Both the position numbers and the translations under genes were made by a program. Below the pieces are notes generated by a model. That model was not told where the DNA came from. It searched no databases and worked only from the letters and a program-made list of their open reading frames with translations. A DNA stretch of 64,000 nucleotides from Proteobacteria bacterium 005FR1 (GTDB taxonomy: Bacteria; Pseudomonadota; Gammaproteobacteria; Pseudomonadales; Cellvibrionaceae): positions 3,470,309 through 3,534,308 of the forward strand of contig WACF01000001.1 in assembly GCA_026192395.1 (NCBI GenBank), written 5' to 3'. Every line of letters starts with the position of its first letter. Positions within the stretch are counted from its first letter, which is position 1. Of this stretch, positions 55,585 through 64,000 are shown one piece after another.

Positions 55585-57381
55585 TTAGTCGATCTCGACC
55601 AGCACTTCCCCCGGGGTGACACGGTCTCCCTTGGCCACGTGGACCCCGGTCACCTTACCTGCGATGGGTGCCTGAATCTCCGTTTCCATTTTCATCGCCT
55701 CGGTGATCAGCACCGCCTGACCGGCATGCACGGTATCACCGACGGCAACCAGTACATCGACGATATTGCCGGGCATGCCGGTGGTGACATGACCGGGCGC
55801 GCTGGCCTGTTGACGACCGCTGCCGCTCTTGTTGGCCACATAGGCGTTGAGCGGTTCGAAGACGACTTCCTCGGGCATGCCGTCGAGGGTCAGGTAAATG
55901 TGACGCTTGCCGCTGTCCTTGCCGCCGACGCCGGTAACCGCCACTTCGTAGGTTTCGCCGTGAACGTCGATGCGAAATTCGGTGGCGACACCCTCGTCGG
56001 TGGCGCGACCGCTTTGCTGCGCCGGCAGCAGTACTTCCGGCTCCAGGGTACCGGCGGCGCGCTGCTCGAGAAACTGCCGGCCAATGTCCGGGAACATGGC
56101 AAAGGTCAGAACGTCCTCGTCGCTCTTTGCGAGGTCGCCAATGTCGCGGCGCAGGCGTTCCATCTCTGCGCTCAGTCCATCCGCGGGTCGACCTTCGATC
56201 ACTTCTTCGTTGCCGATGGCCTTGGTGCGCAGTTGCGCGCTTACTTCCGCCGGCGGCTGACCGTAGCCGCCTTGCAGATAGCGTTTCACTTCATTGGTGA
56301 TGGTCTTGTAACGCTCGCCGGTGAGCACGTTCATCACCGCCTGGGTGCCGACGATTTGCGAGGTGGGGGTGACCAGGGGTGGATAGCCAAGGTCCTTGCG
56401 AACCTTGGGAATCTCGGCAAACACTTCGCGGATGCGGCCCAGCGCGTTCTGTTCTTTGAGCTGGTTGGCGAGGTTGGACATCATGCCGCCCGGCACCTGA
56501 TTGATCTGGACCGAGACATCCTCGCGGGTGAATTCGCTTTCGAACTGATGGTACTTCTTGCGCACTTCGCGAAAGTAGTCGGCGATCTCGCTGAGCAGTT
56601 CCAGATCCAGTCCGGTGTCCCATTCGGTGCCGCGCAGGGCCGCGACCTGGGATTCGGTGGCTGGGTGGCTGGTGCCCCAAGCAAAGGCGGAAATGGCGGT
56701 GTCGATGTGCTCGGCGCCAGCTTCGATCGCCTTCAGCTGGCACTGCGCGGCCAGACCGGCGGTGGCGTGACTGTGGATGAACACCGGTAGATCCACCGCC
56801 CCCTTGATCGCCTTGACCAGATCGTAAGTGGCATAGGGAGTCAGCAATCCCGCCATGTCCTTCAGTGCAACCGAGTCCGCGCCCATGTCCCGCAAGGCTA
56901 GCGCCTGCTTCACGAACAGCTCTTCGGTGTGCACCGGGCTGGTGGTGTAGGCGATTGTGCCCTGGGCGTGCTTGCCGGATTTTTTCACCGCGGCGATGGC
57001 GGTCTCGAGATTGCGCAGATCGTTCAGCGCGTCGAACACGCGGAACACATCGATGCCGTTCTCTGCTGATTTAGCGACGAAGGCTTCCACTACGTCATCG
57101 GCGTAGTGACGATAGCCAAGGAGGTTCTGTCCGCGCAGCAGCATCTGCAAGCGGGTGTTGGGCAGCGCTTCGCGCAGCTGGCGCAGTCGCTCCCAGGGAT
57201 CTTCCTTCAGAAAGCGCACGCAGGCATCAAAGGTGGCGCCGCCCCAGACTTCCAGCGACCAGAAGCCGACGCTGTCGAGTTTGTCGCAAATGGGCAGCAT
57301 GTCCTCGGTGCGCATGCGGGTGGCGATAAGAGACTGGTGCGCGTCGCGCAGAATGACGTCGGTGATGTTTACTTTTTTCAT
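55585..57381 (-). CDS. pycB: Pyruvate carboxylase subunit B / oxaloacetate decarboxylase alpha-like
   Basis: The 598-residue protein has the carboxyltransferase barrel (about 1-270, DVILRDAHQSLIATRMR), the conserved PYC/OADA domain (about 290-460) and a C-terminal biotinyl domain with attachment motif EAMKMETE. Together with the biotin carboxylase encoded 21 bp upstream it should make oxaloacetate from pyruvate, an anaplerotic reaction. Membrane OadB and OadG subunits are absent here, which favours carboxylase over Na+ pump decarboxylase. A GGAGATAACC site precedes the ATG. It converges with the DNA ligase gene 6 bp apart. Confidence 0.93.
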   Translation of the reverse strand: MKKVNITDVILRDAHQSLIATRMRTEDMLPICDKLDSVGFWSLEVWGGATFDACVRFLKEDPWERLRQLREALPNTRLQMLLRGQNLLGYRHYADDVVEAFVAKSAENGIDVFRVFDALNDLRNLETAIAAVKKSGKHAQGTIAYTTSPVHTEELFVKQALALRDMGADSVALKDMAGLLTPYATYDLVKAIKGAVDLPVFIHSHATAGLAAQCQLKAIEAGAEHIDTAISAFAWGTSHPATESQVAALRGTEWDTGLDLELLSEIADYFREVRKKYHQFESEFTREDVSVQINQVPGGMMSNLANQLKEQNALGRIREVFAEIPKVRKDLGYPPLVTPTSQIVGTQAVMNVLTGERYKTITNEVKRYLQGGYGQPPAEVSAQLRTKAIGNEEVIEGRPADGLSAEMERLRRDIGDLAKSDEDVLTFAMFPDIGRQFLEQRAAGTLEPEVLLPAQQSGRATDEGVATEFRIDVHGETYEVAVTGVGGKDSGKRHIYLTLDGMPEEVVFEPLNAYVANKSGSGRQQASAPGHVTTGMPGNIVDVLVAVGDTVHAGQAVLITEAMKMETEIQAPIAGKVTGVHVAKGDRVTPGEVLVEID

Positions 57382-57402
57382 TGGTTATCTCCGGTTACGC
57401 GA

Positions 57403-58818
57403 TCAAACGCCGGCATGGGCGGCAATGGCGGCGGCAATCGCCAGAGCAATCTCGCTCGGGTGGCGTTTGTCCGAGTAGTTCAGCAGCTGCGGATGGGTGG
57501 GCACGTAGCTGGTATTGAATTCTCCGCTGCGAAAATCCGGGTCTTGGAGGATTTCCTGATAATAACGGGCGGTGGTCTTGACGCCCTGTACCCGCATGTC
57601 CGCGAGTGCCCGGGAACCGCGGTCCAGCGCTTCTTCCCAGTTCAGAGCCCAGACCACCAGCTTCAAGCACATGGAATCGAAGTAGGGCGGAATGGTGTAG
57701 CCGGTGTAAATGGCGGTGTCGGTTCGAACTCCGGGACCGCCGGGTGCATAGTAGCGAGTGATCCGACCGAAGCTCGGCAGGAAGTTGTTCTTCGGGTCTT
57801 CGGCGTTGATCCGAAATTGCAGGGCGAAACCGCGGTAGCTGATATCCTGCTGGCGATAGCTCAGCGGCAGGCCGGAAGCGATGCGAATCTGCTCGCGCAC
57901 GATGTCCACCCCGGTGATCTGCTCGGTGATGGTGTGCTCCACCTGCACGCGGGTGTTCATTTCCATGAAGTAGACCTGATTGCCGGCCAGCAGGAATTCG
58001 ACGGTGCCGGCGTTTTCATAGCCGACCGCCTGGGCGGCGCGCACCGCCAGTTCGCCGACGTAGTTGCGCTGCTCGGGAGTCAGCTGCGGGCTGGGGGCGA
58101 TTTCGATGAGCTTCTGGTTGCGACGCTGAATGGAGCAGTCGCGCTCGTAGAGGTGGATGGCATTGCCCTGGCTATCCGCCAGGATCTGTACCTCGATGTG
58201 CTTGGGGTCGACGATGCACTTTTCGAGGAATACTTCCGCTGAGCCGAAGGCTTTGCTGGCTTCAGAGATTACCCGTGGGTACTGGGTGCGCAATTCCGCC
58301 GCGGAATCGCAGCGGCGAATGCCCCGGCCGCCACCGCCGGAGGTGGCTTTCAGCATCACCGGATAGCCAATTTCCTCGGCGACCTTCAGGGCCTCGTCGA
58401 GATCAGCGAGATTGCCCTCTGAGCCGGGCGTGACCGGCACACCGGCGGCGATCATGCTCGCTCGCGCAGCGGTCTTGTCACCCATCCGGGCGATGACTTC
58501 CGCCTTGGGGCCGATAAACGTTATGCCGCGCTCGGCGCAGATACGGGCGAATTCGCTGTTTTCGGACAGGAAGCCGTAGCCGGGATGGATGGCGTCGCAG
58601 CCGGTTTCCACCGCCAGGCTGACGATGCGGCGCGGATCCAGGTAACCGGCCAGCGGGTCCTCGCCAACGCTGTGAGCTTCATCCGCTCGCTTTACGTGAA
58701 GGGCGTTACGGTCCGGTTCGGTGTAGATTGCCACCGAGCGAATGTTCATCTCGGCGCAGGCCCGGACGATGCGAACCGCAATTTCGCCCCGGTTGGCGAT
58801 CAGTACTTTCTTGAGCAT
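57403..58818 (-). CDS. pycA: Pyruvate carboxylase subunit A (biotin carboxylase)
   Basis: The 471-residue ATP-grasp enzyme carboxylates biotin with bicarbonate and ATP. It shows the N-terminal KVLIANRGEIAVRI, the ATP-binding Gly loop ATSGGGGRGIRRC, FLEKCIVDPKHIEVQI and the catalytic EMNTRVQVEHTITEQITG. It looks like AccC, but its pairing with pycB and the divergent LysR regulator identify it as the pyruvate carboxylase subunit, as in pseudomonads. The ribosome site GGAGAAAAG lies before the ATG. Confidence 0.92.
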   Translation of the reverse strand: MLKKVLIANRGEIAVRIVRACAEMNIRSVAIYTEPDRNALHVKRADEAHSVGEDPLAGYLDPRRIVSLAVETGCDAIHPGYGFLSENSEFARICAERGITFIGPKAEVIARMGDKTAARASMIAAGVPVTPGSEGNLADLDEALKVAEEIGYPVMLKATSGGGGRGIRRCDSAAELRTQYPRVISEASKAFGSAEVFLEKCIVDPKHIEVQILADSQGNAIHLYERDCSIQRRNQKLIEIAPSPQLTPEQRNYVGELAVRAAQAVGYENAGTVEFLLAGNQVYFMEMNTRVQVEHTITEQITGVDIVREQIRIASGLPLSYRQQDISYRGFALQFRINAEDPKNNFLPSFGRITRYYAPGGPGVRTDTAIYTGYTIPPYFDSMCLKLVVWALNWEEALDRGSRALADMRVQGVKTTARYYQEILQDPDFRSGEFNTSYVPTHPQLLNYSDKRHPSEIALAIAAAIAAHAGV

Positions 58819-59010
58819 TCTTTTCTCCGTCGCCGTGTGTGGGGCGGATCACAATAGACCAGGCAGAGATGGCCGTTAAATTGATATTGTTTCTCCCTTC
58901 CATAAGTTCTTGGTTATACTTGTCGTATTTTTAAGCAATCCCGTCTCTTGCCCTGTATTCAGACGCGGGAAGCTTGATCGCCGAAGCTTCTTAAACCCGA
59001 GGAAAGTACC
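58819..59010. promoter_or_regulatory. Divergent control region of pycA and the LysR gene
   Basis: This 192-bp region separates two divergent genes, the usual place for LysR binding. A dyad ATAA-N8-TTAT lies at 58902-58917 and overlaps a -10-like TATACT (58915-58920) reading toward the regulator gene. The dyad does not fit T-N11-A exactly. The binding site call is tentative. Confidence 0.4.
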
Positions 59011-59991
59011 GTGGCCTACACCCTCTCTCAGTTGCTTAACCGCCTGTCCTTTCGGCAGCTGCAAATCTTCCGGACCGTGCTCGAAAAGCAGAGCTATAGC
59101 CGGGCCGCCGAGGAGCTGGGACTGACCCAGCCCGCGGTCAGCTCGCAGATCCGCCAGCTGGAACAGGCGCTGGGGCAGCCAGTATTCGAATACGTTGGTA
59201 AGCAGCTGTACGTGACGGCGGCTGGCGAGCAGCTCTATAAGGCGGTGGGTTCCATCTTCGCCGGTCTGGAGAGGTTGCAAATGGAGCTCGCGGAGCTTCA
59301 AGGTCAGGTGAAGGGCGAATTGCGGCTTGCTGCGGTCAGCACTGCACAGTACGTCGTGCCCTATCTGCTGGAGGGCTTTCTCAAGCAGTTTCCACTGGTG
59401 GAAGTGCGTCTGCGGGTGGTCAACCGGGCTCAGGCAATCGAGCGTCTGACCGACAACCGCGATGATCTGGTGATCATGGGCATGGTGCCGGAATCCCGCG
59501 CGCTGAACACCATTCCGTTTCTGGATAACCTGCTGGTGCCCGTGGTTCGCACCGACGATCCACTGCTCAAGCGAGTGGATCTCGAAGCGCAGGACTTTCT
59601 CGATGCGCAATTGCTGATTCGTGAGCCGGGATCCGGGACCCGCTACGCGCTGGAAAACTGGTGCAGCCGCAATCGACTGAACTTGAACCCGAAGCTCGAA
59701 TTGGGTTCCAACACCGCGATCAAACACGGCGTGCTCGCCGGCCTCGGCGTCGCTGTGCTGCCCAAGGTCTGCATCGATCCGGAATTGCGACTCGGTGAGC
59801 TGGCCATCCCCAAACTGAAAGGCTTCCCGCTGCGCCGCTCCTGGTGCACGGTTTATCCCTCCGCAAAACATCCGACCCCGGTAGTGCAGGCGCTGCTGGA
59901 GTATGTGCGGGCGACCACCTCCGAGCTCCACGCGCGCGTTTACGGTCACGAACCGGCGGCCCCTGGGCGGCGGCCAGAGCTCGCAGATTGA
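59011..59991 (+). CDS. LysR-type regulator of the pyruvate carboxylase genes
   Basis: The 326-residue protein has the N-terminal winged helix-turn-helix (about 13-72, LSFRQLQIFRTVLEKQSYSR and AAEELGLTQPAVSSQIRQLE) and a C-terminal effector-binding domain (about 100-300). It is divergent from pycA, as in Pseudomonas, where such a regulator neighbours the same genes. It probably controls pycAB and itself in response to a small metabolite. The start is GTG at 59011 after GAGGAAAG. The product has a long C-terminal tail that may be disordered. Confidence 0.92.
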   Translation: MAYTLSQLLNRLSFRQLQIFRTVLEKQSYSRAAEELGLTQPAVSSQIRQLEQALGQPVFEYVGKQLYVTAAGEQLYKAVGSIFAGLERLQMELAELQGQVKGELRLAAVSTAQYVVPYLLEGFLKQFPLVEVRLRVVNRAQAIERLTDNRDDLVIMGMVPESRALNTIPFLDNLLVPVVRTDDPLLKRVDLEAQDFLDAQLLIREPGSGTRYALENWCSRNRLNLNPKLELGSNTAIKHGVLAGLGVAVLPKVCIDPELRLGELAIPKLKGFPLRRSWCTVYPSAKHPTPVVQALLEYVRATTSELHARVYGHEPAAPGRRPELAD

Positions 59992-60103
59992 GCAGGAGGA
60001 CAAGATGGGCGACAATGCCGGGCTTTCCGTGTCGAGAACCAGAAAGCGCACGGCTTACACTTAATTTATTTGCCAAGCCCCATGCGGGCGATGAAGAAAA
60101 TTG

Positions 60104-61684
60104 ATGAGCAAGAGTTTCCAGTCAGAAGTTCGCAAACGGCGCACCTTTGCGATCATCTCTCACCCGGATGCGGGTAAGACCACGATCACCGAAAAGCTGC
60201 TGCTGTTTGGCAATGCGATTCAGGTAGCGGGCAGTGTCAAAGGCAAAAAGGGCCCGCACGCACGCTCCGACTGGATGGCCATGGAGCAGGAACGGGGTAT
60301 CTCCGTGACTTCATCCGTGATGCAGTTTCCCTACAAAGAGCGGGTCGTCAATCTGCTCGATACACCGGGGCACGAAGACTTCTCCGAAGATACCTATCGC
60401 ACGCTGACTGCTGTCGATTCCGTGCTGATGGTGATCGACGGGGCTAAAGGTGTCGAGGAGCGAACCATCAAGCTGATGGACGTCTGTCGTCTGCGCGACA
60501 CGCCGATTTTTTCGTTTATCAACAAAATGGATCGCGATATTCGCGATCCGATCGAGGTGATGGATGAAATCGAAAGCGTACTGAAGATCGAAGCGGCTCC
60601 AATCAACTGGCCCATCGGTATGGGCAAGGGCTTCAAGGGCGTTTACAACCTCTATACCGACACGATCCACGTCTACCAGAAAGGCATGGGGCACGCGATC
60701 CCCGAGGATATTCGAATCCAGGGTTTGGATAGTGCCGAAGCGAAAGCGCTGCTCGGCGTCTACGCCGACGAAGTAAAGGACGAGATCGAATTGGTTCGCG
60801 GTGCCACCCACGAATTCGATCGTGAGGCTTATCTTGCCGGCAAGCAGACGCCGGTCTTTTTCGGAACGGCGTTGGGCAATTTCGGCGTTCGCGAAATGCT
60901 GGACGACTTTGTTCAATGGGCACCCTCGCCCCTGCCGAGGCAGACCAACCAGCGGGAAGTTGCCGCGGAAGAAAACAAGTTCAGCGGCTTCGTTTTCAAG
61001 ATTCAGGCAAACATGGACCCGCGCCATCGCGACCGCATCGCGTTCCTGCGGGTCTGTTCCGGGCAGTACGAGCGCGGCATGAAGATGCGTCATGTACGCA
61101 CCGGCAAGGACGTGAAGATAGCCGATGCGGTGACCTTTCTGGCCGGCGATCGCAGCAACGTGGAGATCGCCATCTCTGGCGACGTAATCGGTCTTCACAA
61201 CCACGGAACCATTCAGATCGGCGACACCTTTACAGAAGGTGAAGAACTAAAGTTCACCGGCATTCCGCACTTCGCGCCGGAGCTGTTCCGCCGTATTCGT
61301 CTCGCTGATCCGCTGAAAACCAAGCAGCTGCAGAAGGGACTGCAACAGCTGGCGGAAGAAGGATCAACTCAGGTGTTTTTCCCGCTGCGCAACAACGACA
61401 TCATCGTCGGAGCGGTAGGTATGCTGCAGTTCGAAGTGGTGGCTTATCGCCTCAAGGACGAATACAAAGTGGATGCGATTTACGAGAACATCAACGTGAA
61501 CACGGTGCGCTGGGTGGAGTGCGACGATCCGAAGGCTTTCGAGCAATTCAAACGCAAAAGCGCGGACAACCTGGCTCTGGATGCGGGCGGGCACCTGTCC
61601 TACCTGGCGCCGACCCGGGTCAATCTGAGTCTTGCCGAAGAGCGTTACCCCGAAGTGAGTTTCTGGGCCACTCGAGAGCATTGA
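60104..61684 (+). CDS. prfC: Peptide chain release factor 3
   Basis: RF3 is the GTPase that removes RF1/RF2 from the ribosome after termination. The G domain shows [14 protein letters not shown] (P-loop), [14 protein letters not shown] and [12 protein letters not shown]-Tu-like domain II and the RF3 C-terminal domain follow. The length of 526 residues matches E. coli (529). I start at ATG 60104 after AAGAAAA. A TTG three bases upstream is also in frame. Confidence 0.97.
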   Translation: MSKSFQSEVRKRRTFAIISHPDAGKTTITEKLLLFGNAIQVAGSVKGKKGPHARSDWMAMEQERGISVTSSVMQFPYKERVVNLLDTPGHEDFSEDTYRTLTAVDSVLMVIDGAKGVEERTIKLMDVCRLRDTPIFSFINKMDRDIRDPIEVMDEIESVLKIEAAPINWPIGMGKGFKGVYNLYTDTIHVYQKGMGHAIPEDIRIQGLDSAEAKALLGVYADEVKDEIELVRGATHEFDREAYLAGKQTPVFFGTALGNFGVREMLDDFVQWAPSPLPRQTNQREVAAEENKFSGFVFKIQANMDPRHRDRIAFLRVCSGQYERGMKMRHVRTGKDVKIADAVTFLAGDRSNVEIAISGDVIGLHNHGTIQIGDTFTEGEELKFTGIPHFAPELFRRIRLADPLKTKQLQKGLQQLAEEGSTQVFFPLRNNDIIVGAVGMLQFEVVAYRLKDEYKVDAIYENINVNTVRWVECDDPKAFEQFKRKSADNLALDAGGHLSYLAPTRVNLSLAEERYPEVSFWATREH

Positions 61685-61713
61685 CAAGAATCTGAGTACA
61701 AGAAGAGATTCGA

Positions 61714-62358
61714 ATGGGGCAGCAGGAAAGTATCAATACCGATAACAACAGAATGATAGACCGTAATCAGGCTTTTTACGCGAGCATCCCTGCCGGCATT
61801 CCGCGCACCAATCACCCCTGGCTGTGCCGATTCGGACGCTATGTTTTCAATCTCCTTGGCTGGCGTTTCGAGGGTGAAGCGCCAGATATCAGCAAGGCGG
61901 TGATGATTCTCGCCCCGCACACGTCCAACTGGGATTTCTTCATCGCGGTGATTGCCAAGTTCGCGCTGGATTTGAAGGCCTCCTACCTGATGAAGCGGGA
62001 AGCCTTTTTCTGGCCCTTCAAGAACTGGTTGATTGGAATCGGCGGAATCCCCGTTGACCGCTCCCAGCCGATGCGCATTGCGACGCAGATCACCAAGCAG
62101 TACCGCGAGCAGGACAAGCTCTGGATCGTGATAACACCCGAAGGCACACGAAAGAAAGTGCACAAGTACAAAACCGGTTTTCTGCGGATCGCGCACTCCG
62201 CCGAGGTGCCGGTTATCGTGGTGGGTTTGGATTATCAGCGCAAAGCGATTGTCTTCTCCAAGGTGGTGCAGCCGACGGGTAATCACGAACAGGATGCGGA
62301 CCAGCTCTATCACCACTGTCGCGACAACTTCATCGGCAAGAATCCGCAGAACCAGTGA
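61714..62358 (+). CDS. PlsC-like acyltransferase
   Basis: The 214-residue protein belongs to the 1-acyl-glycerol-3-phosphate acyltransferase family. The catalytic HX4D box is HTSNWD (His69, Asp74) and the phosphate-binding motif is PEGTRKKV. A hydrophobic stretch near the N terminus (about 40-52) could touch the membrane. It is shorter than PlsC (245) and its His box is preceded by ILAP, typical of accessory acyltransferases whose acceptors may be lysophospholipids or ornithine lipids. It lies 29 bp after prfC. A second essential plsC is expected elsewhere. Confidence 0.85.
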   Translation: MGQQESINTDNNRMIDRNQAFYASIPAGIPRTNHPWLCRFGRYVFNLLGWRFEGEAPDISKAVMILAPHTSNWDFFIAVIAKFALDLKASYLMKREAFFWPFKNWLIGIGGIPVDRSQPMRIATQITKQYREQDKLWIVITPEGTRKKVHKYKTGFLRIAHSAEVPVIVVGLDYQRKAIVFSKVVQPTGNHEQDADQLYHHCRDNFIGKNPQNQ

Positions 62359-62598
62359 TTGCCAAATTCGGATTCGTAATAAGGCAGCCGGTGTGACGCC
62401 GACCTGGCTCATGTTTCGGGCTTAGAATGTTAAGTGGGTGCAAACGCGCTTGCGCCCGGCGGGTCACTTGGCGATGATAAGCGCGAACGAGACCGCCGGC
62501 GATTCGCACGCGCGGCTGCCAGTCGCCCGAGGGGCTTCAGACCAGGGGCATTTGGCCTTCGGGGAGTGGGGCAGGCTGGGCTGGGGCAGGAGAATAAA

Positions 62599-63159
62599 AT
62601 GGAGCTCGCCACACAAAACAAAGACCTCGTTTGGGATCTCGACGCTTTCAAACAGCGTCAGCAGGCCATCGAGTTCGTCATGGGCTTTGAAAACAGGCTT
62701 TGCGTTTACTCGGGGTCTGTGGGGCAGCTCTATACCAACTACAACCTGTTTTTTCCGAAAGAGGAAAACCGGAAGCTGGTCGTGTTGCCCAACCCCTACG
62801 CGCATCACGATACCTACCATGGAATTCCCGAGTCCGCCCTGGTCGCGACCGGCCTGAATATCGTCCCGGGACAGACCTTCGGCAAAGACGGGACTTTCCT
62901 GACCATCCCATTCAAGAGCGGTAAAACCGCTTACCGACCAGTTCCGCTTCAGGTGGGCCTGCGAGTTGTGAATCAGCACCGCCCTGCCGACAAGCCTTTG
63001 CTGCCCATCCTTATGAAGGGCGATTTGCGGGAGCTGAATTCCACCACCCCCTGTCTCCATCTTCACTCCATCAATCTGGATCGGCTCGAGGGGCTCTCGA
63101 CCCTTGAACGCCAGAGCATTCGGCGGGTGATAACGGAGCGGATGGCGAAAATCAAGTAG
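62599..63159 (+). CDS. Conserved-looking protein of unknown function
   Basis: I do not recognise this 186-residue soluble protein. It contains KRQQAIEFVMGFENRLCVYS-like helix-strand starts (key residues 14-35), LFFPKEENRKLVVLPNPYAH, and a C-terminal NLDRLEGLSTLERQSIRRVI helix. Histidines and cysteines are scattered (HLHSINL). No signal peptide or membrane segment is visible. The start at 62599 follows AGGAGA. Longer frames to 62434 run through non-coding-looking sequence. It is a single gene ending in a strong terminator. Confidence 0.65.
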   Translation: MELATQNKDLVWDLDAFKQRQQAIEFVMGFENRLCVYSGSVGQLYTNYNLFFPKEENRKLVVLPNPYAHHDTYHGIPESALVATGLNIVPGQTFGKDGTFLTIPFKSGKTAYRPVPLQVGLRVVNQHRPADKPLLPILMKGDLRELNSTTPCLHLHSINLDRLEGLSTLERQSIRRVITERMAKIK

Positions 63160-63202
63160 GCGTTTCACGACGCAAAACCACCGCATCGCTTCCGTGAGGA
63201 CG

Positions 63203-63236
63203 AAAAAAAAGCCGCGATGATGAGCGGCTTTTTTTG
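63203..63236. terminator. Bidirectional intrinsic terminator
   Basis: The stem pairs seven A plus GCCGC (63204-63215) with GCGGC plus seven T (63224-63235), with an 8-nt loop. A T run is available in both directions. It separates the unknown gene from the convergent TonB-like gene. Confidence 0.92.
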
Positions 63237-63251
63237 GGGTCTCAGTTCCTG

Positions 63252-64000
63252 CTATTGCAGCACAAAGGTGACCGGTATGCCGAAGGCGAAGCTCTCTCCC
63301 ACGATGCCGTCCGGCACCTTGGGGAAGGGACTGGCACGCTCCACGCTGGCCATGGCTTCCTTGTTCAACAGACTGTGACGTGACTCTTCGACGATCTGAA
63401 CATTCTGCAAATCTCCGCCACGCCCAACGGTGACTGCCAGTCGGATGCTGCCCTGCTGTCCGCGTTCCTGCGCTCGGCGGGGGTAGCGCATACTTTGCAG
63501 GGTCTGGCGCATCACGTCGGAAATGTAGCGCTGACGCAGGAGCAGGCTCTCGGCAGTCACCATCACTTCTTCGGCTTCCTCATCTTCCTCTTCCGGCGCG
63601 GCAGGCGCAGGTTTGGCAGGAGACTTGGCGACCTGACTGGCTGACGCCGTTGCGGGCTCCTTAGGCTGCGCGGGCGGCTGGGCCGGCTTCGGCGGCGCGC
63701 TGACTACCTTCCTCTGCTCTGTATCGGTGGTCGAAGGTGCTGCTTCCGCGGTCACTTGAGGCGATTCTCGGGGTTGCGGCGTGGCGTCGACTGTCGGTCG
63801 GGGACCACTCACCGGCGGCGGCGCGATGGCCACATCCGGCTTCGGCGGCTGAATGCCTGAGCCTCCTGCCACCTGCGGTTGTGGCGGCTCGGGGGCCACC
63901 CAGGTGGATACGGCCTGGATTCTCGCCTCGCTGGGCTCTATGGCGGCAAAGCGGGTCGAGAGCCCCGGGTCTACGTCTCCGTCGGCCAACAACGCGTCTT
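63252..64000 (-). CDS. TonB-like energy-transducer C-terminal protein (5' end cut off)
   Basis: The visible 249 codons are open to the right window edge, so the start is outside. A Pro/Ala/Lys-rich periplasmic spanning part (about the first 150 visible residues) leads to a TonB/TolA-type C-terminal domain: RQTLQSMRYPRRAQERGQQG, SIRLAVTVGRGGDLQNVQIV and a final GIPVTFVL strand. Such proteins connect an ExbB/ExbD motor to outer-membrane partners. No ExbB/ExbD genes are visible next to it. It could be TonB proper, a TolA-like protein or an AgmX/PglI-type protein. Confidence 0.8.
   Translation of the reverse strand, partial: DALLADGDVDPGLSTRFAAIEPSEARIQAVSTWVAPEPPQPQVAGGSGIQPPKPDVAIAPPPVSGPRPTVDATPQPRESPQVTAEAAPSTTDTEQRKVVSAPPKPAQPPAQPKEPATASASQVAKSPAKPAPAAPEEEDEEAEEVMVTAESLLLRQRYISDVMRQTLQSMRYPRRAQERGQQGSIRLAVTVGRGGDLQNVQIVEESRHSLLNKEAMASVERASPFPKVPDGIVGESFAFGIPVTFVLQ

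Noticed and set aside
55585..58818. Sodium-pumping oxaloacetate decarboxylase
   Set aside because: The membrane beta and gamma subunits are absent, and a biotin carboxylase gene is paired instead, which fits pyruvate carboxylase.

Overview
The window is a chromosomal segment of a GC-rich gammaproteobacterium. The evidence is the bamD / rluD-pgeF-clpB block, the ilvI-ilvH-ilvC operon, an RF3 gene, a two-gene pyruvate carboxylase with its divergent LysR regulator (a pseudomonad-like arrangement), and a leuA / holD-like / rimI stretch. Lipoproteins, Bam, TolQ-like and TonB-like proteins mark a diderm cell. I see no rRNA or tRNA gene, no phage or plasmid gene, no transposase and no CRISPR array. 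The first and last genes (nadE and a TonB-like protein) are cut by the window edges.

Layout. 1-7.3 kb: housekeeping genes (nadE, bamD, rluD, pgeF, clpB). 7.3-12.6 kb: branched-chain amino-acid synthesis (ilvIHC). Just behind ilvC lie 19 exact copies of a 7-bp repeat, a strong terminator, a REP-like inverted repeat, and then a degenerate heptamer run in the opposite orientation. 12.6-17.2 kb: an acyl-CoA synthetase, an M48 lipoprotein protease and a lipoprotein, with two related MITE-like palindromic repeats. 17.2-30.8 kb: a minus-strand, partly translationally coupled envelope cluster. It contains a TPR/TonB-C-terminal protein, a Ser/Gln/Gly-rich lipoprotein, a second lipoprotein, a membrane TPR protein, a PEGA-SUMF1 protein, a small secreted protein, a TolQ/ExbB-like channel, a degenerate actin/Hsp70-fold protein, two membrane-anchored vWA proteins and a further lipoprotein.

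31.2-37 kb: purU, then a divergent pair for D- and L-2-hydroxyglutarate oxidation, and a flavin reductase. 37.1-42.7 kb: a minus-strand cluster with inositol-phosphate synthase, an apparently permuted glycoside hydrolase, a histidine phosphatase, two methyltransferases and a family 9 glycosyltransferase. 42.9-48.8 kb: two tandem soluble hybrid histidine kinases. 49.2-55.6 kb: leuA with a likely attenuation leader, a holD-like gene, rimI, a MATE exporter and an archaeal/actinobacterial-type ATP-dependent DNA ligase. 55.6-60 kb: pycB-pycA and their LysR regulator. 60.1-64 kb: prfC, a PlsC-like acyltransferase, an unknown gene and the partial TonB-like gene.

The best candidate for an undescribed system is the 17.2-30.8 kb cluster. 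It has a TolQ/ExbB-type channel subunit but no ordinary ExbD/TolR. Both vWA proteins start with a single membrane helix preceded by a conserved Asp, as in ExbD and MotB. I propose that they are the channel partners, so that proton flow would act on periplasmic coiled-coil and vWA domains, with lipoproteins, PEGA-SUMF1 and TonB-like domains as the envelope side. This is inference from motifs and gene order. The inositol/glycosidase/methyltransferase cluster is the second candidate.
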